From contig NZ_BDCH01000041.1 in NCBI RefSeq assembly GCF_001613405.1, forward strand, positions 62,001-126,000: 64,000 bases of DNA, read 5' to 3'. The translations under genes were made by a program, and so were the position numbers. Position 1 is the first letter of the stretch. Each line of letters starts with the position of its first letter. This document shows, in pieces, positions 27,597-35,577 of this stretch. Under the pieces are notes generated by a model. It saw only the letters and a list, made by a program, of their open reading frames with translations. It was not told the DNA's origin and searched no databases. The DNA is from Nocardia crassostreae. GTDB taxonomy: Bacteria > Actinomycetota > Actinomycetes > Mycobacteriales > Mycobacteriaceae.

Positions 27597-28322
27597 GTGA
27601 CGGAACCAGGATCTCTACGCCACCGCGCCTACGAGTCGATCAAGCAGCGGATCGTCGGCGTGGAGCTGCGCCCCGGGCAGCGCTTGGTGGAGCGCGATCT
27701 GGCGACGGAGCTGGAGGTTTCCCGGATTCCGCTGCGCGAGGCGCTGCGCATGCTGGCCGCCGAGGGGCTGGTGCTGCTGGTCCCGGGCAAGCGCGCACTG
27801 GTCGCGCCGTTCACTCCCGCCGATGTGAACAACCTTTTCGATGTGCGCGAGGTCCTGGAATCACTGGCCGCCCGCTTGGCCGCCGCCCACGCCACCCCCG
27901 AATCCGTCGCACCGCTGCGTGCGCGCATGGCCGAGGCGCACGCGGCCACCGCCTCGGGCGACCTGCAACGCATTGCCGCCGCCAATGCCGCCTTCCACAT
28001 GGAAATCATCGAACTGGCAGGAAATCCCCTGCTCAGCTCACAAATGCGCCCCCTGGCCGCCCGCACCGAATGGCTGTTCCGCCTGACCTCCGACCGCGAC
28101 CCGGCCGAGCAATGCTCCGAACACGCCCAACTCTTCGCCCACATCGAAGCCGGTGACACCGAAGCCGCCGCGGCCACCGCCTTCGCCCACGCCGCCGCGG
28201 GCCGCGCCCACAGCCTGGTCGCCGCCGAATCCTGGTCCACCCCCGCCGATTTCGACCCCCACCTGGCCGTCCACACCCGTCGCCGCCGCCGCAAATCCGA
28301 AACGACGACGACCGGGAACTGA
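27597..28322 (+). CDS. GntR family transcriptional regulator (FadR/FCD type)
   Basis: A 241-residue regulator with an N-terminal winged helix (RHRAYESIKQRIVGVELRPG, ERDLATELEVSRIPLREALR) and a C-terminal all-helical FCD ligand domain (DVREVLESLAARLAA, AANAAFHMEIIELAGN, EHAQLFAHIEAGD), whose His and Asp usually hold a metal and an acid ligand. It is divergent from the BMP importer operon, with a palindrome in between, so it probably represses that operon until the substrate is present. The start is GTG 27597; its last codons and stop lie within a palindromic repeat element. Confidence 0.88.
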   Translation: MTEPGSLRHRAYESIKQRIVGVELRPGQRLVERDLATELEVSRIPLREALRMLAAEGLVLLVPGKRALVAPFTPADVNNLFDVREVLESLAARLAAAHATPESVAPLRARMAEAHAATASGDLQRIAAANAAFHMEIIELAGNPLLSSQMRPLAARTEWLFRLTSDRDPAEQCSEHAQLFAHIEAGDTEAAAATAFAHAAAGRAHSLVAAESWSTPADFDPHLAVHTRRRRRKSETTTTGN

Positions 28323-28368
28323 TGGCGGCATCGCCCGAGTAGCCCCCGCCACCAGTTCCCGGTCGTCG
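28306..28368. repeat. 63-bp palindromic repeat element, copy 1
   Basis: Arms 28306-28328 and 28346-28368 (23 bp, one mismatch) flank a 17-nt loop. The left arm includes the GntR stop codon. In reverse orientation it matches 49910-49972 at about 54 of 63 positions, loop included. It can also act as a terminator between GntR and the convergent LysR gene. Confidence 0.8.
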
Positions 28369-28391
28369 ATGTTTCTCATTGCGGGGCCGAA

Positions 28392-29318
28392 TCAGGGCGC
28401 GAGCACGGTGATATCGCTGCGTTCGCGGCATACCTCACGAATCGATGCGAGCCCGGCGGCAATGACCGGATGGTGCGCGGCCCCGCGGCGCACCACGGTC
28501 AGGTGGCGGCGGAGCGGGACCGGATCACCGTGCAATGGGACCCGCACCACACCGAATTCCGCGGGCAGGAAAGCCAATCGGGAGACGAGGCTGACGCCGA
28601 ACCCGCGCCCGACCATGGCGGCTACGCCGATGAAGTCGACCGCGCGGCCGGTGATGCGCGGTGTGAATCCGGCGGCGGCGCACGCGGCGGTCACCACCTG
28701 ATGGTGCGTGATCCGCTCCGGCCCGCTGATCCACGCCTCCGCCGCGGCCTCGACCAGCGCCACGCTCGCCCGTCCCGCCAGCGGGTGTCCCTCCGGAACC
28801 AGCAGATCCTGCGGCTCATCGAGCAACGGATGCTGTTCGTATCGTTGATCATCGGGCGACGGACTGCCCGGCGCGGGTAGTACGACCCCGATATCGCTGT
28901 CCCCCGCCAGCAGCAGATCGAAGCAGTGCTTGCTCTCGTCCTCCACCAGTTCGACCGTCACCCGGGGATGCGCGTCCCGCAGCCGCGCCGCCGCCTCGAC
29001 CACCAGACTGGCCAATGCCGTCGGCATGGCACTGATGCGCAGCACCCCCGCCATCCCCTCCCGATGCGCCGCCAGTTCGGCTCGCGCCCTTTCCGATTCG
29101 GCGACCATGAGATCCGCGTGCTTCAGCAAGGCATGCGCCGCGGCGGTCAGCCGCACCCGCCGCCCGACCTGCTCGAGCAACTCCACATCCAATTCCCGCG
29201 CCAGCCCGCGCAATTGCTGCGACACCGTCGACGGTGTGAGATGCAGCGCAGTCGCCGTGGCGGTCACCGTCCCGTGTTCGGCCAGCACCCGCAGGGTCAG
29301 CAATCGCGGATCAATCAT
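28392..29318 (-). CDS. LysR family transcriptional regulator
   Basis: A 308-residue LysR protein: N-terminal HTH MIDPRLLTLRVLAEHGTVTA and LHLTPSTVSQQLRGL, linker helix, and a periplasmic-binding-like effector domain (LRISAMPTALASLVVEAA, DIGVVLPA). The start at 29318 is the standard LysR start. It faces a small Cys-rich gene across 73 bp that hold an inverted repeat, which fits autoregulation and control of the neighbour. The effector is unknown. Confidence 0.9.
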   Translation of the reverse strand: MIDPRLLTLRVLAEHGTVTATATALHLTPSTVSQQLRGLARELDVELLEQVGRRVRLTAAAHALLKHADLMVAESERARAELAAHREGMAGVLRISAMPTALASLVVEAAARLRDAHPRVTVELVEDESKHCFDLLLAGDSDIGVVLPAPGSPSPDDQRYEQHPLLDEPQDLLVPEGHPLAGRASVALVEAAAEAWISGPERITHHQVVTAACAAAGFTPRITGRAVDFIGVAAMVGRGFGVSLVSRLAFLPAEFGVVRVPLHGDPVPLRRHLTVVRRGAAHHPVIAAGLASIREVCRERSDITVLAP

Positions 29319-29323
29319 GTGGC

Positions 29324-29349
29324 ATTTCCAAACGATTCGCTGCGGAAAT
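29324..29349. promoter_or_regulatory. Inverted repeat ATTTCC-N14-GGAAAT, probable LysR site
   Basis: Perfect 6-bp arms at 29324-29329 and 29344-29349 lie in the 73-bp gap between the LysR gene and a divergent small gene. An additional TTC-N6-GAA sits inside (CGATTCGCTGCGGAA). LysR regulators usually bind T-N11-A dyads in such gaps. Confidence 0.5.
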
Positions 29350-29391
29350 ATTCGATGGACCGATACTACGCCGCCACGAAAAACTGAACCC

Positions 29392-29574
29392 ATGGCAGCG
29401 AGAACCGGACATTGCGAACACTGCGGCTGGCCCGACAGCCAGCCCTTCGAAACCCTGTCGCGCCACCGCACCTCCGAAGGCGTGGTCACCTACACCCGCT
29501 GCGCCTGCGGCTCGGTCCGAATGCGCCTGTCCCCCATCACTTTCGCACCCGCCCGGCCGGTGAACCACGCCTGA
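29392..29574 (+). CDS. Small Cys-rich (zinc-ribbon-like) protein
   Basis: A 60-residue protein starting MAARTGHCEHCGW with a second pair CACGS about 35 residues later, a CxxC/CxC spacing that suggests a bound zinc. It has a basic centre. I do not recognise a named family. It is divergent from LysR and ends at a perfect 15-bp hairpin. Confidence 0.6.
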   Translation: MAARTGHCEHCGWPDSQPFETLSRHRTSEGVVTYTRCACGSVRMRLSPITFAPARPVNHA

Positions 29575-29584
29575 CCCGACAGGA

Positions 29585-29618
29585 ATCGGCCCCCACCGCC
29601 GCTGCGGTGGGGGCCGAT
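29585..29618. terminator. Bidirectional terminator between small Cys-rich gene and ffh
   Basis: A perfect 15-bp stem (ATCGGCCCCCACCGC, 29585-29599, with 29604-29618) and 4-nt loop, placed between two convergent genes 10-15 nt from each stop. Confidence 0.85.
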
Positions 29619-29631
29619 CGTGTGCTCGGCG

Positions 29632-31218
29632 CTACTTCTTCGGGAACTTGAACTGCGACAGGTCGAAACCTTCGAGGCCCGGCGGCAGTTCGTTCAGGCC
29701 CGGGGGCATATTCGACAGGTCCGGCATTCCGGCGGGCATGCCGCCGGGGAGGCCGGGCATGCCGCCCGGGAAGCCGCCGCGCACCTTGGGCGGGGTCGGA
29801 CCGCGTCCGCCCTTCTTGCCCTTCTTGCCCTTCTTGCCTTTGCCCTTGCCCTTGCTGCCGCCGCGGCCCGCGCCGGGGAGGCCGAATTGGCGGCTCATGG
29901 CGCCCATCATCTTCTTGGCTTCGAAGAAGCGGTCGACGAGCTGGTTGACGTCGGTGACGGTGACGCCGGAGCCATTGGCGATGCGCAGGCGGCGGGAAGC
30001 GTTGATGATCTTGGGGTTTGCGCGCTCGGCGGGGGTCATGCCGCGGATGATGGCTTGGACGCGGTCGAGCTGCTTGTCGTCGACCTGGGCGAGGACGTCC
30101 TTCATCTGGCCCGCGCCGGGCAGCATGCCCAGGAGATTGCCGATGGGGCCCATCTTGCGGATGGCCAGCATCTGCTCGAGGAAGTCCTCCAGGGTCAGCT
30201 CGCCCGAGCCGATCTTGCGGGCGGCCTCCTCGGCCTGCTGCTGGTCGTAGACCTGTTCGGCCTGCTCGATCAGGGAGAGCAGGTCGCCCATGCCGAGGAT
30301 GCGGCTGGCCATGCGGTCGGGGTGGAAGACGTCGAAGTCCTCGAGCTTCTCGCCGGTGGAGGCGAAAAGGATGGGCTGGCCGGTGATCTCACGCACCGAC
30401 AGGGCCGCGCCACCGCGGGCGTCGCCGTCGAGCTTGGTGAGCACGACGCCGGTGAAGCCGACGCCGTCGCGGAAGGCCTCGGCGGTGCTGACGGCGTCCT
30501 GGCCGATCATGGAGTCGAGGACGAACAGGATCTCGTCGGGCTGCACGGCATCGCGAATGCCCGCGGCCTGCGCCATGAGTTCGGCGTCGATGCCGAGGCG
30601 ACCGGCCGTGTCGACGATCACGATGTCGTACTGCTTGGACTTGGCTTCCTCGATGCCCGCGCGCGCCACGTTCACCGGATCGGCGGCCGAAATGCCGAGC
30701 GGGTTCTCGCCGCCGCCGACGGAGGTGCCCGGATGCGGTGCGAACACCGGCACTCCGGCCCGCTCGCCGACCACCTGGAGCTGGGTGACGGCGCCGGGGC
30801 GCTGGAGGTCACAGGCCACGAGCAGCGGCTGATGCCCCTGCCCCTTCAGCCATTTGGCGAGCTTGCCCGCCAGGGTGGTCTTACCGGCGCCCTGCAGACC
30901 GGCCAGCATGATGACCGTGGGCGGGTTCTTGGCGTACTGGAGCCGCCGGGTCTCGCCGCCGAGAATCCCGATGAGTTCCTCGTTGACGATCTTGACGACC
31001 TGCTGCGCCGGATTCAGCGCGGCGGAGACCTCCGCGCCCTTGGCGCGTTCCTTGACCTTGGTGATGAAGGTGCGGACCACCGGCAGCGCGACGTCGGCCT
31101 CGAGCAGCGCCAACCGGATCTCGCGCGCAGTCGCGTCGATATCGGCCGGTGAGAGGCGCCCCTTGCCGCGCAAGTCCTTGAGGGCACCGGTCAACCGGTC
31201 GGAAAGGGATTCGAACAC
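29632..31218 (-). CDS. ffh: Signal recognition particle protein Ffh
   Basis: SRP54, the GTPase that binds signal sequences on ribosomes and hands them to FtsY. The 528 residues hold the N domain, the G domain (GLQGAGKTTLAGKLAKWL, DTAGRLGID, TKLDGDARGGAALS) and the Met-rich M domain (LEQMLAIRKMGPIGNLLGML, GVTVTDVNQLVDRF). The tail is a Gly/Lys/Pro-rich stretch (GSKGKGKGKKGKKGKKGG) typical of actinobacteria. Its partner ftsY is in the same window. Confidence 0.96.
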   Translation of the reverse strand: MFESLSDRLTGALKDLRGKGRLSPADIDATAREIRLALLEADVALPVVRTFITKVKERAKGAEVSAALNPAQQVVKIVNEELIGILGGETRRLQYAKNPPTVIMLAGLQGAGKTTLAGKLAKWLKGQGHQPLLVACDLQRPGAVTQLQVVGERAGVPVFAPHPGTSVGGGENPLGISAADPVNVARAGIEEAKSKQYDIVIVDTAGRLGIDAELMAQAAGIRDAVQPDEILFVLDSMIGQDAVSTAEAFRDGVGFTGVVLTKLDGDARGGAALSVREITGQPILFASTGEKLEDFDVFHPDRMASRILGMGDLLSLIEQAEQVYDQQQAEEAARKIGSGELTLEDFLEQMLAIRKMGPIGNLLGMLPGAGQMKDVLAQVDDKQLDRVQAIIRGMTPAERANPKIINASRRLRIANGSGVTVTDVNQLVDRFFEAKKMMGAMSRQFGLPGAGRGGSKGKGKGKKGKKGKKGGRGPTPPKVRGGFPGGMPGLPGGMPAGMPDLSNMPPGLNELPPGLEGFDLSQFKFPKK

Positions 31219-31295
31219 CGATCGCGCTCCTGATCTCGAGGGTGGTCACTCGAGATACCAGGGTAGTGGGATCGGGCGAGAGCTGTTATTCCAGG

Positions 31296-31610
31296 CTATA
31301 CCAGACTGCGTGGACGCCGTCCCGTGGGCGGCCGCCGAAGATCGTGATTCTCGCTGAGGACCATGCCGACCGCCTCACGGGCGGTGAGTCCTAGGCCGAG
31401 GGCGAGCCCGTCGAGCATGGCCCATTCGGCTTCGGTGGGCTGATGGTCGGCCACGGTGGAGGCGATGGTCATGGCGGTCACCGCCTGCTGCCCGGTGAGC
31501 GTGCGGCCCGGTAACCAGGAAACGACCCAGCGGTCGCCGCCGACGCATCGGGCTATATGCGAGGTCATGTCGCTCGTCATCATGGACGCGGAAACAACTT
31601 CTATTGCCAC
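31296..31610 (-). CDS. Conserved hypothetical protein
   Basis: A 104-residue protein of no family I can name. The middle (LTGQQAVTAMTIASTVADHQ, WAMLDGLALGLGL, AREAVGMVLSE) is predicted helical and looks conserved; the C-terminus is basic. The start could be 31610 or an inner Met (31580 or 31571). It stands between ffh and glnD, separated from each by spacers. Confidence 0.55.
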   Translation of the reverse strand: MAIEVVSASMMTSDMTSHIARCVGGDRWVVSWLPGRTLTGQQAVTAMTIASTVADHQPTEAEWAMLDGLALGLGLTAREAVGMVLSENHDLRRPPTGRRPRSLV

Positions 31611-31715
31611 CGACTGCTCCCCTCATGCTCGCGACAAGCTTGTGATCGATGCGATCGTAGGGCGCGGCGAGGAGTACTAGATCGTAATTGCAGCAAATTC
31701 CGTGCAACGATCAGA

Positions 31716-31746
31716 TTAACTGGCAAACGTGGGGTTTGCCAGTTAA
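31716..31746 (-). terminator. 12-bp perfect hairpin downstream of glnD
   Basis: TTAACTGGCAAA (31716-31727) pairs with 31735-31746 around CGTGGGG. It is AT-rich for this genome and lies 20 nt past the glnD stop. It may end the amt-glnB-glnD transcript, or be an operator for the hypothetical gene at 31610. Confidence 0.55.
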
Positions 31747-31766
31747 TCCTGCTTCATGGCGAATGG

Positions 31767-34261
31767 TCAGAAAACCGAGGTTGATCCGTTTTCAGTGTCC
31801 GATTCGGGGGCTTTCTTGGGTTGTTGCGGCGGCACCACCGCTAGCACCGCGGCCTCGATTCTCGCGCGCCGCTCCGGCGTGTCGTCGGACCCCAGATCCA
31901 GGCAGAACGAGTCCACGACGGCGGCGCCCATGGTCACCACCTTGGCCCAGCAGACATTCGCACCGGAATCGGAGAGGGCGGCGGCCAGCCGACTCAGCAA
32001 ACCGATGCGATCCTCGGCGCGCAATTCCAGCAACACCCGCCCGGGTTCGGCGGTTTCCGACCACAGCACCCGCGGCTGCGCCCGCGCATAAGGACTCGGC
32101 TGGGTGCCCCCCGCTTCGCGTTCCTTGCGCGCCAGCACGGAAACCAAATCCAAATCCCCGTTGATGGCCCGGATCAATTCCTGGCGCAGCAGGCCGGGAT
32201 CCGGCGGATCACCGAATCGCGGCGCGACCACGAAGGTATCGATGGCGGATTTCCCGACCCCCGCCAGATCGGCGGAAAGCACGCGCAGGGAATGCAATGC
32301 CAGCACACCGGCCGCATCGGAGAGCAATCCGGGATTGTCCGGCGCGACCACGGTGACGATATGGGTGTAGCGGCCTTCGCCCGGTTTCAATTCCACGTGC
32401 ACGCCGCCGGATTCGGCGCGTTCGAGCAAATCGTCGGGAATGGGCTCGGGTTTGGGCAGTTCCTCCCCCGCCATGGCGAGGCGGCAGCGCCGCACCAGAT
32501 CGCCGATGAGCGAGGCCTTCCAGTCGTTCCACACCCCGGGCCCGGTGGCCAGCGAATCCGCTTCGGCCAGCGCGTGCAGCAATTCGAGCAATTGCGGATC
32601 GCCGTCGAGCGCGTCGACCACCTTTTGCACGGTATCGGGATCGGCGAGATCGCGGCGCGTGGCCGTATCGGGCAGCAGCAGATGGTGGCGCACCATGGCC
32701 GAGAGCATCCGCACATCCGAGGGCCACAAGCCCAGTCGCCGCCCGATGGAGGTGGCCAGCTCGGCGCCCACCACACTGTGATCCTCGGCGCGCCCCTTGC
32801 CGATATCGTGCAGCAGCGCGCCGAGCAGCAGCAGATCCGGGCGCGCCACCCGGGTGGACAGCGCGCTGGCCTGGGCGACGGCCTCCATGAGATGGCGGTC
32901 CACGGTCCAGGTGTGCATGGCATCGCGCGGCGGCAGACCGCGCACCACGCCCCACTCCGGGAAAAGCCTGCCCCACAACCCGGTCCGGTCCAGCGCCTCG
33001 ATGGCGTCGATGGTCCCGGGCCCCGCGCCCAGCAGCACGAGCAGATCGTTGAGGGCGTCCTTGGGCCACGGCTCGCGCAGCTCGGGCGCGTCCTCGGAGA
33101 GCCGGTTGAGCGTGGTCGCCGACATGGGCAGCCCGGTCTGCGCCGAGGCCGCGGCCACACGCAGGATCAGGCCGGGATCGCGCTGCGGGCGGGCATCGCG
33201 CGCCAGCACCACCTCACCGGAATGCTCGACCACCCCCTCATCGAGTGGTCGGCGCGCCGGCATGCGGCGCAGGCAGGCGAGGCCGCGCCGGGGCAGCGCG
33301 TTGGCGGCGGTCCGCAGTCCGACATCCACCGAATAGCTGACGGTGCGGGCCGCATCGCTGAGCGTGCGGGCGAGATCGAAACGGTCGCCGATGCGCAGGG
33401 CCGCGCCGATTTCATCCGCGTCCTGGGCGCGCAGCTGATCCCGGCCGCGCCCGGCGACCCGGTGCAGCTCGGTCCGGACATCCAGCAGCCGCCGATGCGC
33501 TTGCGCCAGACCGCCGCCCGGCACATCCGGACCGAGCCCCGGCATGGCGTCGGTCAGCTGTGCGATGGCGAGCGCGTCGAGCAGCTGGATATCGCGTAGC
33601 CCGCCGCGTCCGTGCTTGAGATCGGGTTCGGCGCGGTGCGCGATCTCACCGCTACGCCGCCACCGGGTTTCGGCCTGGGCGATCAGCGCGTCGAAGCGGG
33701 AGCGGATCCCGCCGCGCCAATCCCGCCGCGCCAATCCCGCCGCACCCCGCTGATCAGCAGATTGCTCAGCCCGTCGTCCCCGACGATATGCCGGGCCTCG
33801 AGCATGCCGAGCGCGGCGGTGAGATCGTCGGAGGCCACACGCAGCGCCTGCGGCACCGTGCGCACGCTGTGGTCGAGCTTGATGTGGGCGTCCCACAACG
33901 GATACCAGAGCTGATCGGCGACCTCGGCCACCTTCTGCGGGTCGACGTCGTCGTAGAGCAGCACCAGATCGAGATCGGAGTACGGCAGCATCTCCCGGCG
34001 GCCCAAACCGCCCACGGCGACAATGGCCAAGCCGCTGTCGGCGGTGATGCCGACTTCGGAAGCCTTGGTGGTCAGCCACAATTCGAATAAATCGACCAGC
34101 GCCTGCCGCAGCGCCTCCGAATCCAGTTTGGATGTCCGGCCATTGGCGTGGTGCTCCCCCAGCAGTTGATCACGAGCCCGGACCAGGTCCGAGGCCCCGT
34201 TGGAGACTTTCTCGTTGGGAACCTTCTCGTCGCGTTGCTGCTGGAATCCCACAACCACCAC
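31767..34261 (-). pseudogene. glnD: PII uridylyl/adenylyltransferase GlnD, disrupted by a 14-bp tandem duplication
   Basis: GlnD modifies PII according to nitrogen state. The N-terminal part, from ATG 34261, carries the nucleotidyltransferase site (VAVGGLGRREMLPYSDLDLV); the remainder, with HGRGGLRDIQLLDALAIAQL, the HD site LGALLHDIGKGRAEDHS and two ACT domains (HIVTVVAPDNPGLLSDAAG; LELRAEDRIGLLSRLAAAL), is in another frame. The break is at 33707-33734, where TCCCGCCGCGCCAA stands twice. Removing one copy gives SGVRRDWRGGIRSRFDALIA and an 826-residue protein, the usual size. As given, the N-terminal fragment ends about 18 codons later. Confidence 0.88.
33707..33734. repeat. 14-bp tandem duplication that breaks glnD
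   Basis: Two identical copies of TCCCGCCGCGCCAA, followed by a partial third (TCCCGCCGCA). A 14-bp unit shifts the frame by two. Confidence 0.9.
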
Positions 34262-34324
34262 CCAATCTCATTCAGTTCGTCGTCCCCGGCTGCGTCCGGG
34301 GATCAAGCCCTGCCCGAGCACGGG

Positions 34325-34370
34325 GGCGGCCCCGCCCCATCCGGTTCACACCGACGGGAGCGGGGCCGCC
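34325..34370 (-). terminator. 11-bp GC-rich hairpin between glnB and glnD
   Basis: GGCGGCCCCGC (34325-34335) pairs with 34360-34370. On the minus strand it follows the glnB stop by 16 nt, and may lower transcription into glnD. Confidence 0.5.
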
Positions 34371-34386
34371 GCTACTTCCATCCCCC

Positions 34387-34725
34387 TCAGAGGGCGTCGG
34401 ACCCACGTTCGCCGGTGCGAACCCGGATGACCGCCTCGACGGGGGTCACCCAGACCTTGCCGTCACCGATCTTGCCGGTGCGGGCGGCGTCGACGATGGT
34501 CTCGACGACCTTTTCGACGGAGGCGTCGTCCACGACCACCTCGACCCGGACCTTCGGGACGAAGTCGACCGAGTACTCGGCGCCGCGATAGACCTCGGTG
34601 TGGCCCTTCTGGCGTCCGTATCCCTGCACCTCGCTCACGGTCATGCCGAGTACGCCCGCCTGCTCCAGCCCGCTCTTGACGTCCTCGAGCGTGAACGGTT
34701 TGACGATTGCAGTGATCAGTTTCAT
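34387..34725 (-). CDS. glnB: Nitrogen regulatory protein PII
   Basis: A 112-residue PII trimer subunit starting MKLITAIVKPFTLEDVKSGL. The T-loop EVQGYGRQKGHTEVYRGAEY contains the modifiable Tyr region, and the B/C loops (KIGDGKVWV, RVRTGERG) are intact. It senses 2-oxoglutarate and ATP/ADP and controls Amt and, in actinobacteria, responds to GlnD adenylylation. It starts 4 nt after the amt stop. It appears intact although both of its partner genes are altered. Confidence 0.95.
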   Translation of the reverse strand: MKLITAIVKPFTLEDVKSGLEQAGVLGMTVSEVQGYGRQKGHTEVYRGAEYSVDFVPKVRVEVVVDDASVEKVVETIVDAARTGKIGDGKVWVTPVEAVIRVRTGERGSDAL

Positions 34726-34729
34726 TGCG

Positions 34730-35362
34730 TCATGCCTCCTTGACGGTCGCGGCGGTGGTACGGGCCGTTCCACCCACAGCAGCGAAATCGTATGCCGATT
34801 CCGCGTGCTCGGACTCGTCCAAGCCCTGGAACTCGGCTTCTTCGTCCGCTCGCAGGCCGATGGTGAACTTGATGGCGAAGGCGATGACGGCGGTCAGGAC
34901 CGCGGAGAACACCAGCACGGAGAGCGCGCCGACGGTCTGCAGCTTCAGCTGCTCGATGCCGCCGCCGTAGAACAGACCGGTCACACCGGCGGGCGTTTCG
35001 GGCGCGGCGACCAGGCCGATGAGCAGGGTGCCGACCAGACCGCCGACCAGGTGCACGCCGACCACGTCGAGCGAGTCGTCGAAGCCGAGCTTGAACTTCA
35101 GGCCGAAGTATTGGGCCGGATCGCCGAACAGGTTACCGCGGTCGTCGCCGAAGGCGATCGAGAAACCGTACAGCGACCACAGGATCGTCACCACGCCCAT
35201 GGCGCTGATGCTCATCATGATCATGTTCAGCACGTTCTTCGAGCGGACCATGCCGCCGTAGAAGAATGCGAGTCCGGGGGTCATCAAAAGCACGAGTGCT
35301 GACGCCGCCAGCATCCATGCGGTGTCTCCGGCGTCAGGCGCGCCCATTGCTGGGAAATCCAC
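34730..35362 (-). CDS. amt: Ammonium transporter Amt with large internal in-frame deletion
   Basis: The first 89 residues (MDFPAMGAPDAGDTAWMLAA, TPGLAFFYGGMVRSKNVLNM) are the normal start with two membrane segments. At FGLK the sequence jumps to FKLGFDDSLDVVGVHLVGGL and the normal C-terminal end. Amt proteins have about 440 residues and eleven helices; this one has 210. The missing part, some 235 codons, includes the segment with the first pore His (usually near GGTVVHINAG); the second pore His (GVHLVGG) remains. It cannot form a normal channel. The junction is near 35094-35107. Confidence 0.88.
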   Translation of the reverse strand: MDFPAMGAPDAGDTAWMLAASALVLLMTPGLAFFYGGMVRSKNVLNMIMMSISAMGVVTILWSLYGFSIAFGDDRGNLFGDPAQYFGLKFKLGFDDSLDVVGVHLVGGLVGTLLIGLVAAPETPAGVTGLFYGGGIEQLKLQTVGALSVLVFSAVLTAVIAFAIKFTIGLRADEEAEFQGLDESEHAESAYDFAAVGGTARTTAATVKEA

Positions 35363-35433
35363 CTTCTTGTCCTCCTCATCTCGAGCTCGGTCGATAACTA
35401 CAACGAGCCTGCAATGAAGGTTCCTCAGTTGGT

Positions 35434-35471
35434 GTTTCCTCCGTGATCCTGCGGCGTTTCACCTAAGTGAA
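35434..35471 (-). promoter_or_regulatory. GlnR-like binding site upstream of amt
   Basis: On the minus strand TTCAC-N6-GAAAC (35471-35456) and GGATC-N6-GAAAC (35449-35434). The two GAAAC boxes are perfect and 22 bp apart, as in the actinobacterial GlnR pattern GTnAC-N6-GAAAC repeated; the GTnAC halves are weaker. It lies about 70 bp before the amt start. Confidence 0.55.
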
Positions 35472-35577
35472 CGGATGAGAGTGCACTGTTGCAGTCACGT
35501 TTCCGAATCCGCACTCCTGTTACGGGGAGATTGTGAGGATGATCTCAGTACACGTCATCCGCGCACGTCAGCGGCGG

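Noticed and set aside
31716..31746. The AT-rich dyad as an attachment site or insertion-sequence end
   Set aside because: No integrase, transposase or target duplication is near; a terminator or operator is simpler.
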